A stretch of 64,000 nucleotides of DNA from Linnemannia schmuckeri (GCA_029449235.1 JANATG010000004.1:2976001-3040000), one strand, 5' to 3'. Positions 1 through 12,438 are shown, numbered from the stretch's first letter. Program-made: numbers and translations. Notes: generated from the letters alone by a model not told the origin.

Positions 1-156
1 CATCTTCTTCTTCTTCTTCTTCTTTGTCTTCTTTCATCACCACCTTCCCTTACACTTTTTCTTCCTTCCTCCTTTCCCTTAATACTCTTTCGCATCCTCT
101 TTCTCTCATCTTCCTTTCTTCCCCTCCTTCCAACCAACACAACCCACTCTCTCATC
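1..156 (+). promoter_or_regulatory. Pyrimidine-rich leader of CDC10
   Basis: This stretch is almost pure C/T on the + strand and opens with a TTC microsatellite (about 3-24). It ends directly at the septin start codon at 157. The same kind of tract precedes most genes in the window, so it is probably core promoter plus 5' UTR. The upstream part lies outside the window. No TATA box was identified. Confidence 0.55.
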
Positions 157-3100
157 ATGTCCGTCGACGCAGAATCCACCCAGGTACACATGCAATACCA
201 TACTCACTCTCACTCCAATGACAACCCTGCAAACAGCGTCAGCAATAACAACAACAACAATAGTAAACAACAGCAACAATGACAGATATAGCAAGAGTAA
301 CAACGGCAGTAATAGCAACAACGACCACACACTGGGGAACCTGTGTTTGCGGCTACGTTGGCACGATAAAGCCAACAATTGCCAAAAGCTACCCTTGGAC
401 ACAACAAAAGAAGCGCCAGACTAAGCTTGTAGGTCCGTCCTCATTTCCTTCGCTCTTTCACACTCACATTGTCTCTTCTTGTGCGCCACCATTTTATTAT
501 AGCCCATCCTCCAGAGCTACGTCGGTTTCGACTCTATCACCTCCCAGATTGAGAAGAAGCTCCTCAAGCGTGGCTTCCAGTTCAACGTCATGGTCGTTGG
601 TACGTAGCCCTTCTGTTGTTACAGCGAGAAACAAGAAAGGATGTTTGAACTCGCAACCAGCCGGAAAACCAAGGAAACGACAACAAAAAGAAACGCTTTC
701 TTTTCAACTCAGTATGCTAACAGGAGTACCATTTTGTGTTTTTCTTATTGTTCATCTCATTCATTCTATGCATTCGTTCGTGAACAGGTCAATCTGGATT
801 GGGCAAGAGCACCCTCATCAACACCATCTTTGCCTCGCACCTTATCGACTCAAAGGGACGCACCCAGCCCGACGAGCCCACCCGTCAAACCGTCGAGATC
901 CACTCCTTCACCGAGAGTAAGTCTTTGCTGTTTATCTATCACCCGTCAATCTATTCAATCTATTACTCTTCTTGTATACGACCCGGTGCAATCGAAAGCC
1001 CACAAAACATACAACACGGTTGCCCTGTTCTTTTCTTTCTTCCTTCGCTTGTCACTTTCTATTTCTCTCCTTCATATCTCAATCCACAGACACATACACG
1101 TTCGACAAACACCTCCCAATTGCTCCTATCCCCCTCCTCTCTCGTTTTCTGTTCTGTATGAGAGAGTGAGTGAGTGAGTGTGTGTCTTTGAATCTCTTTA
1201 TTTCCGGCACGGGCTCTCGTTCTGTTCGTCTTTATATATTTGTCTTTAAAAGGGAGAGCGAACATTTTTTTTCGCTTCTGTCCTTGACCCTGCCCTAACT
1301 GACTATCGAACAAAAGTGCTCAAGCTTGGAAGACTTGGAGTTGAATTTTGAGCCTGGTTAAAGAAAAAAGACGGGAAAGGGTCGGCCCAAAAGGATATCA
1401 GAGACCCATTTCATTTCCTCTTCAGGAGGAGGAGGAGGAGGATGTGAGGAGTCGAGGACAAGTTAAAAAAAAGGGACGGTGGATTCAGGAGGGACGGAAA
1501 CCAAAACTCACGGAAGTAACGAGAGACACAGAGAGAAAGAAGATAGACAGTGAGGGAGAGAGAAAGTGAACAGAAAAATAACAAGAGCAAGGAGCCATCT
1601 TCACATTATTGAGAAGAGATTGAGAGCCGCGCGCGAGTGAGAGGGAGCCAAGACAGACAGACAGACGAGCAACCTTCTTTGCCTTTTTGATTCGATACAG
1701 CAAACCCTTGAAGGCCACCAAACAGCAACCACATCTACAACAGGCAAATGGAAATAACCGCTCTTCCTCTACTCCATCAGCGTTCACGGCCGCTTCGAAT
1801 TGCAAACAACAACAACAAAAGCGATCCGTTGCTGTGTTGTTTGCTCTCCCTCTCCAACCTTGTGAAAGGGTTTAAATTGGCTCATTGTACAACAACATAA
1901 TTAATGCATACTCTAACGGTCGTTTTCGTATTCTGGTCACTTTTTATAGCCATTGTCGAGAGGGGCGTCAAGCTGAGGCTCAACATTGTCGACACCCCCG
2001 GATACGGTGACCAGGTCAACAACGAGAACTGGTAAGCATCACTCAATGGCTTAATGCCAGTGTGCGTGTGCGTCTGTGTGTGTGTGAGAGAGAGATAAAG
2101 CGATCTTTGTCTTGCTTTCATTCGCAAGAGCAGAACTAACCGAAACGAACCAATTGTCTTTTTTTGTTTGTAGCTGGGAGCCCATTATCAAGTACATCAA
2201 GGACCAGCACTCGTCCTTCCTTCGCAAGGAGTTGACAGCCATGCGTGATCGCTTCATCCAGGATACCCGCATTCACTGCTGCTTGTTCTTCATCTCCCCC
2301 ACCGGCCACTCGTAAGTTTAGATCCTTCTTTGTTTTACTGTGATGGGACGGGACAGATATTTGAACTCTGCATGCGAAAGGACATGCATCTTGGAAATGG
2401 TTGACTCCAGCTCATTTCAAATAGCAAGACGAAATCTGAAATAAGGAATGAACAAAAGTAAGGCTCACAATGCTTCTGAATCTTGTTTTCTATACCTGTA
2501 AAAAAAAATATAGATTGAAGCCCATTGATATTGTTGTGCTCAAGAAGTTGACTGAGGTTGTCAACGTCGTCCCTGTCATTGCCAAGTCAGACTCTTTGAC
2601 CATCGAGGAGCGCATCGCCTTCAAGCATCGCGTAAGTTTTTCTTTTCTCTTCTTTTTTTATCTGTCTGGATAGCAGTCATCTGTTATTGCCGACATGATC
2701 CTTAAAAGGGACACTTATATTAACACATTAACCTTGTTATTGTGTTCTAATGAAAATAGATTAAGGAGGAGATGGCTTTCCACAACATCAAATTATACCC
2801 CTATGAGTCGGATGAGGATGATGAGCAGGATGCGGCCTTGAACGAGAGCATCCAGGATTTGATCCCCTTTGCTGTTGTCGGATCAGAAAAGACCATCGTC
2901 GTCGATGGCAAGCCTGTCCGTGGTCGCCAAAACCGCTGGGGTGTCATCAACGGTATGCAAACAAACCGGCATCTCTCTTTTTTTTTTTTTTCTCGTTGTC
3001 GCTTCTTTGTTTATTTAACTATTCATGTACACTAAATACCTATGTCCCTTTTTTCAATCCTTTTAATAGTCGAGAATGAGAACCACTGCGAGTTCATTCA

Positions 3101-3239
3101 CTTGCGCAACTTCTTGACACGCACTCACTTGCAGGACTTGATCGAGACGACCTCGTTGATCCACTACGAGTCCTTCCGCTCCAAGCAGCTGCTTGCCCTC
3201 AAGGAGAACGGCCAGCAGCAGCAGCAGCAACAGCACTAA
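157..3239 (+). CDS. CDC10: Septin, CDC10 type
   Basis: GTP-binding septin that assembles into hetero-oligomeric filaments at septa, hyphal tips and the cell cortex. Exons inferred: 157-183, 515-599, 788-916, 1950-2031, 2174-2311, 2514-2631, 2760-2952, 3070-3239; they join in frame to 313 residues. The P-loop GQSGLGKST lies at about 38-46, the switch II motif DTPG at 95-98 and the specificity motif AKSD at 177-180. The septin-unique C-terminal block (RTHLQDLIETTSLIHYE) is present. Opening SYVGFDSITSQIEKKLLKRG and close similarity along the whole length to remembered yeast Cdc10 set the subgroup. Like Cdc10 it lacks a C-terminal coiled coil; it ends in a short poly-Gln run instead. Intron 3 (917-1949) is much longer than the rest. 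The gene ends tail to tail with the next gene. Confidence 0.93.
917..1949 (+). other. Long intron 3 of CDC10
   Basis: At 1,033 bp this is several times longer than the other introns of the gene. The left half is pyrimidine-rich, while about 1320-1680 is purine-rich with an AGG microsatellite near 1426-1446. Donor GTAAGT and acceptor ATAG are clear, and the flanking codons join to ...SFTE-T-IVERG. No credible coding sequence was seen inside. Confidence 0.6.
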
Positions 3240-3821
3240 ATATTGACGACTGACAAGGAGGAGAAGAAATGATGAAGGACGAGAGACTCCTTGACGGATC
3301 TCCCCTTCATTTTTTGCATTCTCTACCTCTGACACCATCGTTTATTATTTTTGCTTCATTTGTTTTGTGCCCACCTCAACAGCAACCATATACTTTTTTT
3401 TATTATTTCTTTCACCTCTTTTCTAATACAGTCGTTTCATATGATAAAACACCAAAAACACAGACAAACGGAGGAGAGACGAGAGATGCAGCAGCAGTTT
3501 AGCCCATGATACCAAACGACCATCACAGAAGGACCCTTTACATCTAATTCATTGCTCGACAGGAGATTTGCTTTCTTTCGTGGCCATTGCGGGGCTGTTT
3601 CTGGTAAATGCCTCAGCATGGTCTTCAGATGGGATAATAAACACCGTTCAAAAAAACCTATAGCGTTTGCAAAAGGAAACGTGCAGGCACGCATGCTATT
3701 TATTTCAAAACGGAAAAAAGAAAAAAATATTCGCAACACGGCCATTGTGTTTTCCTTTTTTTTTTTTTTTTTTTTTTTTTGGTTTGGTTCTTGCTGCATA
3801 CAAATAGACAACATTTCTGGT
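3240..3821. other. Tail-to-tail intergenic region
   Basis: This region separates the stop codons of CDC10 (+) and the acidic/His-rich membrane protein (-) and should hold both 3' UTRs. It contains a T tract of about 26 nt near 3756-3781. No coding sequence is supported here. Confidence 0.6.
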
Positions 3822-6246
3822 TTAAAAGAACTCGAGGGTGGCACGGCTAATGGGAGAGCCGAGGACAATGTCTCCCAGAACAGAGTTATCTTCATCATCA
3901 TCGTCGTCATCGCCGTCACGGACAATGATCTTGCGGCCGACCTTGGCGTTCTTCTGGTTCTTGGAGTAGTCGATCGTGCTGGGCGAGTCCTTGACTTCGA
4001 TGACTTCGGCGGTTCCGAAAATCGTACCGACCTTGAACGATCCCAAAAACTTGTCCGACTATTATTCATATATAAAAAAAAACGAGTGATATGAGTGTGC
4101 TGCGATAGGAAAGTTTGACAATGAGACGAAAAGCGCAAAAAGAGTCGCATCCATCCATCATTTTCACAATAAAAAAAGTGGACAAGACTTACAACGCGGG
4201 CGTAGATTTTGCCGGCAACGGACTCGGACTTGAGGCTCAACTGACGGTCGTCGATGAGATCAATCGAGGTATGGATATCTCCTCCGCCAGTGCCAGAGCG
4301 GACGGCGAGCATTCCAGGGATCTGCTCAGCCTTGTGCTTAAGCTTATCGATCCAGTCGTCCTTGGCTTCAGCGATCCTGACATGGATGTTTCCAGCAGTC
4401 GCAGTTGTCCTGACCAGGTGGTGAGAATGGCGGCGGCGGGGTTTATCATCATCATCATCACCATCGTCACCATCATCGTCTCCCTCACCATCACCACCGC
4501 GCTTGCCAAGACATCCGCTTTTAATATCCTCACCATCATCATCATCGCCTTCATCCTCCTCAGGCTTGTCGATGGTAGTGGTAGTAACACCCAAGGTAAT
4601 GTTGGCAGCGACCGAGGCAACATGGGCATGGATGGCAGTTCCGAGGGTAGCAGCCTGGACATTTTCGATATGAATGTTTCCCGCAACGACATTGGCCTTC
4701 AAGGTATTGGCACGGACAGATCCAGTCTTGATCTCGCCCACAACAGCGTTAATCTCGAGGTTATCAATACCCTCGCCAAAGATGGGGGCTAGGTCATCTT
4801 CAACCGTCGCGCGGAGGACAACACCGTTGACGGAGAGACGATCGATGCTGTTGTAGTCGATAGGCAAGACGATCTCGATATCGATCGAGGCACAGAACTT
4901 TTGACCCTTGGGGTGACCTGACGACTCGTCATCGTCACTAAAGCGGCGGCGGTGAAGGGCACGCTTTTTCATCCAGAAGGACTCGTCATCGTGGCGATGC
5001 TTGCGCTCGTGGTGCTTGCGGTGATGCTTCTTGCTATGGTGTTTCTTGTGGTGCTTCTTGTGATGCTTGCGTCCGTGGCGGTGGCGATGGTGAGGTGGGG
5101 GAGGAATAGGCTCCTCAGGCTCCTCAGCAGGCTCGTCCAAGTTACTATCGGCCCAAAGGATAATCTCAAGACTATCCTCCTCCTCCTTACGCTCCAAATG
5201 AAGTCCCTTAGGACTTTCCTGGCGGTTGTCATCATCCTCGTCATCATCATCATCACCATCATCGTCATCATCATCGTCATCGTCATCCTCAGGTAAGTTC
5301 TTGGTAACGTTGGCCTTGATCTTAAAAGTAGGAGAATCCACAAAGAGACTGGTTCGAACAACAACGTTCGTAAAGATATTGCCCTTTCCAACCGAAAGCT
5401 TGATGTTACGAACGTCAGTCGAGATGGTCGAGGGTCCATTCCAGGGGATTAAGTTCTTCATACACTCGTCCTCAGACATGGCAAATACCAAGTCGGTCTG
5501 TTGTTTGGGGGTAAGGTTTGCCTGGCTGGGGGTTGAGAGGGGCATCAGGGAGGGCGAGCCACCCTTGATGTAGACATAGTCATTGTAGTCAGGATGAGAC
5601 TCCCAGTCATAGTCGTCATAGTCGTAGTCAGAGCTGAAGAACACGCAGTAGACCCAGAAGAGGAGACCGACGGCAAAAAGTCGACGGAACACCCTTCTCG
5701 CCTTTGCCTTGCCTATGATTTGTTTCAACGAAAAAAGTATGCGAGTGAGCGAGTGAATGGGTGAGGCGTGAAAAAGATGACACGAGTGAGAATAAGGGTA
5801 AAGCGTCTAGGGTCTTTGTGATTAATTAATATATCCCCAGGATCATAGTTTTAGCGAAGAGTTCACCAAAAAAATGTTCACCCACAGAGGCCCAAACAGC
5901 CTACCTACGAAACAGGTGGACAGCAAGACTCTACAACACTACTACACAACCACTTACAGGCAGCACGCTGTTCAGGAGTGCGGTTACAACGACGTCCCCA
6001 ACGACGTCCACACGCCTTCTGCTCCTGGTTCTGGTTCCGGTCCTCAGGGGTGGGGGTGGGGGTAGGGGCAGCAGGGTCGAAGGCCTTCTTCTCGTCGGTA
6101 GCAGAGAGCAAGGGGACGGCGTCTTCCTCGTGGTCGGAGAATGGAGGAGGAGGGGCCGAGTTGGAAAGGTCATTGTCCTCGTGGGAAGACATGTCGACAA
6201 AAACCGAAGGGTCCTTGTGGTCCTGGGGGTAGCCAGGTTCAGCCAT
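3822..6246 (-). CDS. Single-pass membrane protein, acidic and His-rich, repeat ectodomain
   Basis: Not recognised by name. Exons (minus): 6246-5958, 5712-4193, 4058-3822, joining in frame to 681 residues. An acidic, Pro-rich N-terminal tail of about 100 residues ends in a basic cluster, followed by one hydrophobic segment (about 106-122, ...LFAVGLLFWVYCVFF), suggesting a type II protein. The large C-terminal part alternates short beta-like repeats of the form GNIHI/ANTLKANVV/GKIYARVV, resembling DUF4097-type putative adhesin or beta-solenoid repeats. These are broken by poly-Asp runs (about 239-260 and again later) and a strongly His/Lys-rich stretch (about 304-338, many KHHKKHH units). Start 6246 was chosen because exon 1 splices with clean GTAAGT/AG sites and has a pyrimidine-rich leader; the in-frame ATG at 5728 lies inside the intron. 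Function unknown; metal or wall binding is only a guess. Confidence 0.75.
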
Positions 6247-7102
6247 GTTTGCGTTTTTTGTTCGTTTGTTTGTTGGCTGGTTGGTCGTTAAAGTATAAGA
6301 AAGAAAAGAAGAGATGTCGAAGAGAATAGATTTCAAAGAGTAGCGATGTGAGGGAAGGACGAGATGAACAAAGAAAGAAGAAAAAAGACGAACAGGCCAC
6401 ATACAGGTATTTATCCATTAAGTCGAGACTCTCTCCAAAGGGTCCAGGAGGTGGTGGCGGCGTGTCTTTCGATTTCTTGGCATTTTTTTTTTTTTTTTTT
6501 TTTTTTTTGCATTACTGGGACTGCTCACATCATCTCTTATTTCTCATGCCTGCCTTCGAGCAGGCTGCGTGGACATCTCTTGTATCTGTGTACGTGTGTG
6601 TCGACATACAACAAACAAGCAAGCTCTTTGCCTTTCTGGGCCATCTGCGCAAGCTAGAAGAGAAAGGGAGGAAAAAACGATCGTAGCGAGTGCAAAAAGG
6701 GAAAAAGGGGATGTGGCAGCGACGACACTTCGATATCAAACACAGTAGGGACAGGCTTCTAAATAACTACATATGAGACATCACCTCTTTCGTCATGCAA
6801 AATCAACCTTTTGCTGTTCTGCTTGGCACAACGACCAATTGAACAAGAAACGCAATCGATTGCGTATGTCGCTCCCTCTATTACATCTTGCTCGCTTTCT
6901 CTCTTCCTCTCTCTTTCTCTCTCTCTCTGCTTATTGTGAGAAAGAGGCCACCGGGTGATTCCATACCGAACACTTGAAATGAAGAGGTAGTTGTTGCGTT
7001 GACAAGGGAAGAATGGACGCGACACTTTTTTTTTTTTTTTTTTTATTTTTTTTTTATTTTCGGTGGGTGGTGTAAGAAAAACAGAGAGGTCCTGTTTAGG
7101 GA
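6247..7102. other. Intergenic region between two minus-strand genes
   Basis: It holds the promoter side of the 3822-6246 gene, which is pyrimidine-rich on the minus strand, and the 3' UTR of VPS37. T tracts of about 25 nt lie at 6483-6508 and 7026-7060. The first is bordered by GCATT on both sides. A CT microsatellite lies at about 6895-6930. No gene is supported. Confidence 0.5.
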
Positions 7103-9368
7103 TCAAAGAGACAGCATCACCCAAGAGTCGTCCCCTCCTGTCCCGCCAGGACCTGATGCGCCCCCAATCGATGATGACGATCCTCCTCCACTATTACCGA
7201 TTAATGATGATTCTGACACATCCAGTCCCGATCCATTGTGAGTATTACTATTTTTTCCAATGTTAGCCGATGCATGGTTCCGAAGAATAGGGCCCATACG
7301 CTCATGTTTCATCGTCCGCAAATGATAAACCTTGCGCAGGTCCCGATACTGTCGAATGAACCCTTCCTGATCCAGCTTGCCCTCTAAGAATGATTGAGCA
7401 ATCGACTCTGATAGCTCCTCTGACTCTGATGCTGCTGACCGCAACTTGGACTGTAGCGTCTCTGGTCTAAACCGCTATTTATGTGTATAGACAAAACGTT
7501 GCGCTAGTTAGAGATGTTGTGGGATGTGGGTGACGAGCCACATGAATCTGCTGCGGCTAAATCATCAAAGCACCAAAATTCCAAAAGATTACTTACCCAG
7601 AGAGCATCCTGTTGTTGCTGGAGTTTCTCCTCCAGTGCCTTTTGAAGTTGATTTGCCACCTTGTGACCTTCTACCGTACTCTTTTGAAGCTCAAGCATTT
7701 CTGCCTCCAAAGCCAAGTTACGACCTAATGATGATAAAACGACACAGCCCACAATCAATGTTAAAAAAGTGATGATTTGAGAACCGTTCATTTTGAGGCT
7801 GTCGTCTTTTTTTTTCTTCTTTCAATCGATTCGTCCATGGGCGAGCTAAATACAATGTATTTAAAGAGAAAAAAAAAATAGACTTACGGGAAACATTGTC
7901 GTTGCCGAGCCACCATTCGCGCTTGAGGGTCCTGCTGTTGATGACAATGTCGAGGTGATCAACAAAATGATCGAATGCAATCTGGCTCTCGAGGAGTTCC
8001 TCCACCTTTTCGGGCGTCAGCTCCATAATAATGCGCGCCTCTGGTGCTAATGTGTTGCTGTAAGAGTTGGTCAAAGCTGGTCGATTCTGGGTATGGCTGC
8101 TACTGCTGCTCGATGACATATCGCCTGCAGCAGAAGTAGTCTTGACGTTCATCTTGTTATTATTATTGTTGTTGTTGATGTTCATTGCACTGTTGATATG
8201 GTTATTGTTGCTTGAGCTTCCGTTGCCGTATTGAGAGCCATTGGTGTTGATGAATGTAACCACGCTACTCGAGTTGCTGTTGTTAGTCAGTCCAAGGTTT
8301 TTGGATCGCGCTCCTGGGATGGGTGGTGGTGGTTTGCGTGAATACTCGTCAAAGGCGACCTTAACGGTGTCGAAATTACCCTGCTGGTTGTTGTTGTTGT
8401 TATTGCTGCTGTACATGTGGTATTGGTTCGATGCGCTACCATTGACATCCTTGCCGTCGTTAACGAGAACTCCGGTGCGTTGAATATTGGTTGCAATCTC
8501 CTTGACAATCCTGCCGAGGTGGGCATGGGTCGACCACCCACCAGGCATGAGTCTCTCGTGTCCAGTGACTGCACAGGGTGTTACAGTTCCGTCGACCCAG
8601 AGATGCCGCACTGTCGGTTGGAGCGTGATCCTTGGTTCCTCCTCGGGAAAAGCTGGCGGTAGGTAAACTGTAAGGGTGACCGCATTGTTACTCCCCGCTG
8701 CTGCTGCTGTGGCTGGTGAGGAGGATGACGGTGAGGTGGTTGAAAAGGTGTTTCCGATGCCATCCTGGGATGAAGGTCTACTGTTGTTGGTGTTGGGTGT
8801 TGAGGTTGTCCGGGCAAGGTGAGGCGTGGCTGGAGACGGGAGAGGCGAGCCTGGGCTGCTGGCCAAGTACAGTAGTAGCTGGAAGCGGCTGTTGTCGTTT
8901 GGCAAGGCTCGCACTGTTGGCAGTTCCGAAAGTAAAGAATCAATTTGCCTCTTTCGTCTATTATCCATTGGAAGGGGAAGGAAGCGTGAGCAAGGTTGTG
9001 AATTCGTATTGGTGTGTATGTGAACGTGACAGAATACCATGGAGAGAAACTTGAAAGCAGCATAACCACGGCGACGACCCTTCTTCGCTGCGTCATTTTT
9101 TCTTTTGCGTATTTTTGAACACGTATGGAAAGGAGCCCCCAAAGTAAAGTTTTCTTTTCTTTGTAGACACATGCCGATCGAGGCCAGGTCGCTGTGGTTT
9201 TGTTTTTGGCATGCATTCTGGCGATGTATAAACTTCCTTTGATCTTTACTACTTTTTTGAAATAGTGCAAACAAGCATAGTTGGTGATGTGCGATGCTTG
9301 ATGTGATGTGAGATGTGATGCGATGCCCTGTGCGTGCCGTTTATGAAGAGTGATGTGCGTCCCTACAC

Positions 9369-9410
<42 letters not shown>

Positions 9411-9523
9411 GTGTCGCCGTGGTCGTGTCCCTGCCGTGCTCTTGCCCTTGAATGAATTACTTACGGTGATGGGTCGTCGTGGCTCGGTTTCCTGCCCCAG
9501 TGTGTGTTGAAACGCCTGTCCAT
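7103..9523 (-). CDS. VPS37: ESCRT-I subunit VPS37 (UEV-like plus Mod(r) domain)
   Basis: Component of ESCRT-I, which sorts ubiquitinated cargo into multivesicular bodies with Vps23 and Vps28. Exons (minus): 9523-9465, 8957-7888, 7724-7597, 7474-7103, giving 542 residues. The N-terminal part (about 20-230) resembles the UEV-like domain of VPS37A (VTLTVYLPPAFPEEEPRI, then HLWVDGTVTP and HAHLGRIV). It is followed by a long Asn/Ser-rich insertion with a PPPPIPG motif. The C-terminal part is a Mod(r) domain (about 345-490): TPEKVEELLES, a helical ALEAEMLELQKSTVEG segment and FLEGKLDQEGFIRQYRDLRKVYHLR. A Gly/Ser-rich tail ends the protein. An alternative start is ATG 8968 with exon 1 noncoding (526 residues). 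I prefer 9523 because of its pyrimidine leader, its consensus donor and frame-preserving splicing. It shares a divergent promoter with VAMP7. Confidence 0.82.
9373..9405. repeat. Poly(A) tract in VPS37 intron 1
   Basis: This is a run of about 32 A on the + strand, which is T on the sense strand of VPS37. It lies inside the inferred first intron and is bordered by ACACTC and GAGTGT, a short inverted pair that may be chance. Confidence 0.7.
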
Positions 9524-10149
9524 GCAAACGAGAGTTGGAGGGGGATATGAAGGTTGAGAGAGTGAAAAGTGTGAGAAAAGAAAGAGAATGTAAAATAGAC
9601 AACAAAAGTGGTGGCGAGTGTCGAGCAGAAATAAAATACGAAAGTGAAAGAGGAGAGAGGGAAAGAGAGCGAGAGCGTGAGCGAGAGAAAAAGAAAGAAG
9701 AGCAAAAGGCTCGCCTGTTTATGGTCTGGAAGTGGATAAGAGAAATGGAAGGCAGACCAGTTTCGCTATCTGTCGTGCTTCTCGCAAGTCCTATGTGACG
9801 TTGCATTGGTCATGTGCTCCTTCTGATCGCTATGTACTATACCAACTGATCATATCGCTTGTGTGTTCCTTGATCTCGACCTATGAACAACTCCCTCGCA
9901 CTTGACCTGTGCCCTTTTTTTTTTCTTGCCTTTGTTCTCTTCACACTCCACTCTGCTCCATCAAACAGCCTTTTCTTTCTCTCTCTCTTTCTTCCTTCCT
10001 TTCCTCTCTTTTGTCACTTTTTTTTTTTTTTTTACTTTCCTTACTCCGTCTTCCTTTTTTTATCTTCTCACCCTTCACCTCATTTCAAGCCTCCTTACAC
10101 TCCAACACTCAATCATTCTCCTAACGAACAACAACAAACAGCATACATA
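9524..10149. promoter_or_regulatory. Divergent promoter region VPS37 / VAMP7
   Basis: This 626-bp interval separates two start codons in head-to-head orientation. The left part is purine-rich on + (pyrimidine-rich for VPS37) and the right part is pyrimidine-rich on + (for VAMP7). That mirror-image composition fits a shared bidirectional promoter with two leaders. No specific factor site was identified. Confidence 0.55.
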
Positions 10150-12256
10150 ATGTCCATCATCTACGCCCTTGTCGCAAGAGGCACCATCATCCTCGCAGAA
10201 TACACAAATTCCTCAGGAAACTTCACCACCGGTAATTCCATTTCAACAATAAAACACTTTATCAGTTTCACATTCTTTCCTCTTTGCTTTTTACTTGGAC
10301 GACTTACTTCGAAGCAAAGACAACTAACCCAGGATATGTACCAATTGCTGACCATTCACTAGTCACGGAGGCAATCCTCGAAAAGATCCCGCCTAACAAC
10401 TCCAAGCTCACCTATGTCTACGACAGGCAAGTCCTAAAGTCCTCACTCGACATCTGCATATCCCCTATTCCCATCCCTACTTCTCTCCTCTCTCGCTTCC
10501 CTCCCTCCCTCCCTTCTTTCCTTCCTTCCATACCCCCTGCAGAAAGAAACCAAGCAAATGAAAAGAAACAAAAGAGAACAATGTAAAAAATAACTCTCTA
10601 GACCCAACCTTTCTTGTCCAATAGATATCTGTTCCACTACATTTGCCACGATGGCTTGACATACATGTGCATGGCCGACGACACTTTTGGCCGCCGCATT
10701 CCCTTCGCTTTCCTTCAGGACATAAAGACCCGCTTCTTGACAGCTTACTCTCGGGAACGCGCCATGAGCGCCATGGTTCCCTATGGCATGAACGAGTTCT
10801 CAAAGACCATTGCCAAGCAGATGGTATGTTGCAGAATTGTCAACAACGATATTTTTCACTCTTTGTGTATCATTAGGCTGGAGAGGAAGAATGGGTCACA
10901 AAACTTTTTTTTCCCTTTTGTTTTTGCTGCAGCAACATTTATGCTTTTTTTTTTTTTTTTTCTTTTGTTTTGGTTTTTGGTTGGGTTTGTTGCTTACGCT
11001 AGCCAGATAGGCGACCATTGCACAACAAATAGCCATGTGTGTTCCCCAAAAAGGTTGCTTTTTCTGACATACAAACTAACGCTCATACATCCTTTTCTCT
11101 CTTTGTTAATCGTTTTTTATATGGCGCATGATATGAACGGGAACACCCTTTATTGATTTAATTCAGGAGTACTTTTCGACAAACCCCGAGGCTGACAGGA
11201 TCAAGCAGGTGCAAGGAGAGATCGAACAAGTCAAGGATGTCATGGTACACAACATCGGTATGGCACACATACACTGGCACACATTTGCACAACACTTGCA
11301 GTACACACAGCAGCAAGAACACAAAAGCACATAAGCACACACGCACCTACAAAAAAAGATGAAGAAAGTATCTCCTTACTTCTCCTTTTTTAGTATTCGT
11401 ATGTCAAGGATATACACATCCGCGTGAACAAGAACCATCGGAAACGTTACCTTTGTTTGTTCACCAACTGACTGACTAACCCACATCCTTTTTTTTCTGT
11501 CTTTGTCACACTGCCCTCTACTCACCCTGCCCCCTTTTTTCACTTTCCACATCTCTTGCCTTCTCTATCAACCGGAATTGACCACATCTACATGGACCAA
11601 ACTACCGATGTCTATTTTAACAACACACAGAGCGTGTGCTGGAGCGTGGAGAGAGAATTGAACTCCTGGTCGACAAGACTGATAACCTGAACCAGCAGGC
11701 TTTTGCCTTCAAGAAAAGGAGCACTCAACTCAAGGTAACAACTTGAAGTAACAAGGAAATCATCACAATACCACTTACACCGGACACGGACGTGGACACG
11801 CATAAGACGGAAAGATACACGGTGGATACTCTTCGACCATACACACACGCTGTAGACGAACATCATGGATGTCATGGATTCAGACAAGCAAAGATTATAA
11901 TATAACATGCGGAAATATCCTCATCCCCTTTTCTGCCCTTTTGAAAATGTAGAGAACCATGTGGTGGAAGAACACCAAGCTGACTATCATTTTGACCGCC
12001 GTTATCGTCGTAAGTCTCTCATCTCTTTTCCCTTACATTCACTCTCGCCTTGATGCGTTTTCCCACCCCCACCCTTTGTCAGTCTTTCTTATCTACAAAT
12101 CACGAAAATGGCTCTTTAGGCACGTATCGTGTCGGTCTGAGCAAAAAATACTAACATATACTCACATTCAATGCTCGATTTTTTGGTTAGTTCTTTATCT
12201 ACTTGATCATTTGTTCCGCATGTGGATTCCCCTTCTGGTCAAGCTGCCGCGGCTAA
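10150..12256 (+). CDS. VAMP7: R-SNARE with longin domain, VAMP7 type
   Basis: Vesicle SNARE for fusion at late endosomes and the vacuole. Exons: 10150-10231, 10363-10426, 10625-10823, 11167-11257, 11631-11734, 11953-12009, 12191-12256, giving 220 residues, the same length as I recall for animal VAMP7. The longin domain starts MSIIYALVARGTIILAEY and continues with VTEAILEKIPPNNSKLTYVY and YLFHYICHDGLTYMCMADD. The SNARE helix (about 125-185) has the zero-layer Arg in LERGERIELLVDKTDNL. A C-terminal anchor follows, encoded by the last two exons (LTIILTAVIVVFFIYLIICSA). The second intron (10427-10624) starts with GC, not GT: only the exon end ...GACAG joined to ATAT keeps the YDR-YLFHYI frame. 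It converges on CCT2 with 182 bp between stops. Confidence 0.92.
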
Positions 12257-12438
12257 TTCGTTAGCACCACAAAACAAATAGCTTTCCCACAAAAAAAACA
12301 AGAAAAAAAATAAAACAGTATAAAAAAATGTCCACCATCGTCAAATAATAAGAGAAATATGATGACTTTGCATGTATATATTTGAAACTACATTACCAAA
12401 TGCCCTTTCTTCTTTCTCCACCCCGAAAAAAGAACCCC

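Noticed and set aside
1348..1569. 73-residue + frame in CDC10 intron 3
   Set aside because: Purine-rich repeat translation (Glu/Lys/Arg) inside a well-defined intron.
5713..5728. ATG 5728 as start of the acidic/His-rich membrane protein
   Set aside because: It lies inside an intron; splicing 5958 to 5712 adds a 96-residue N terminus in frame.
6478..6513. GCATT on both sides of a T26 tract as a target-site duplication
   Set aside because: Only 5 bp; expected by chance given the number of tracts.
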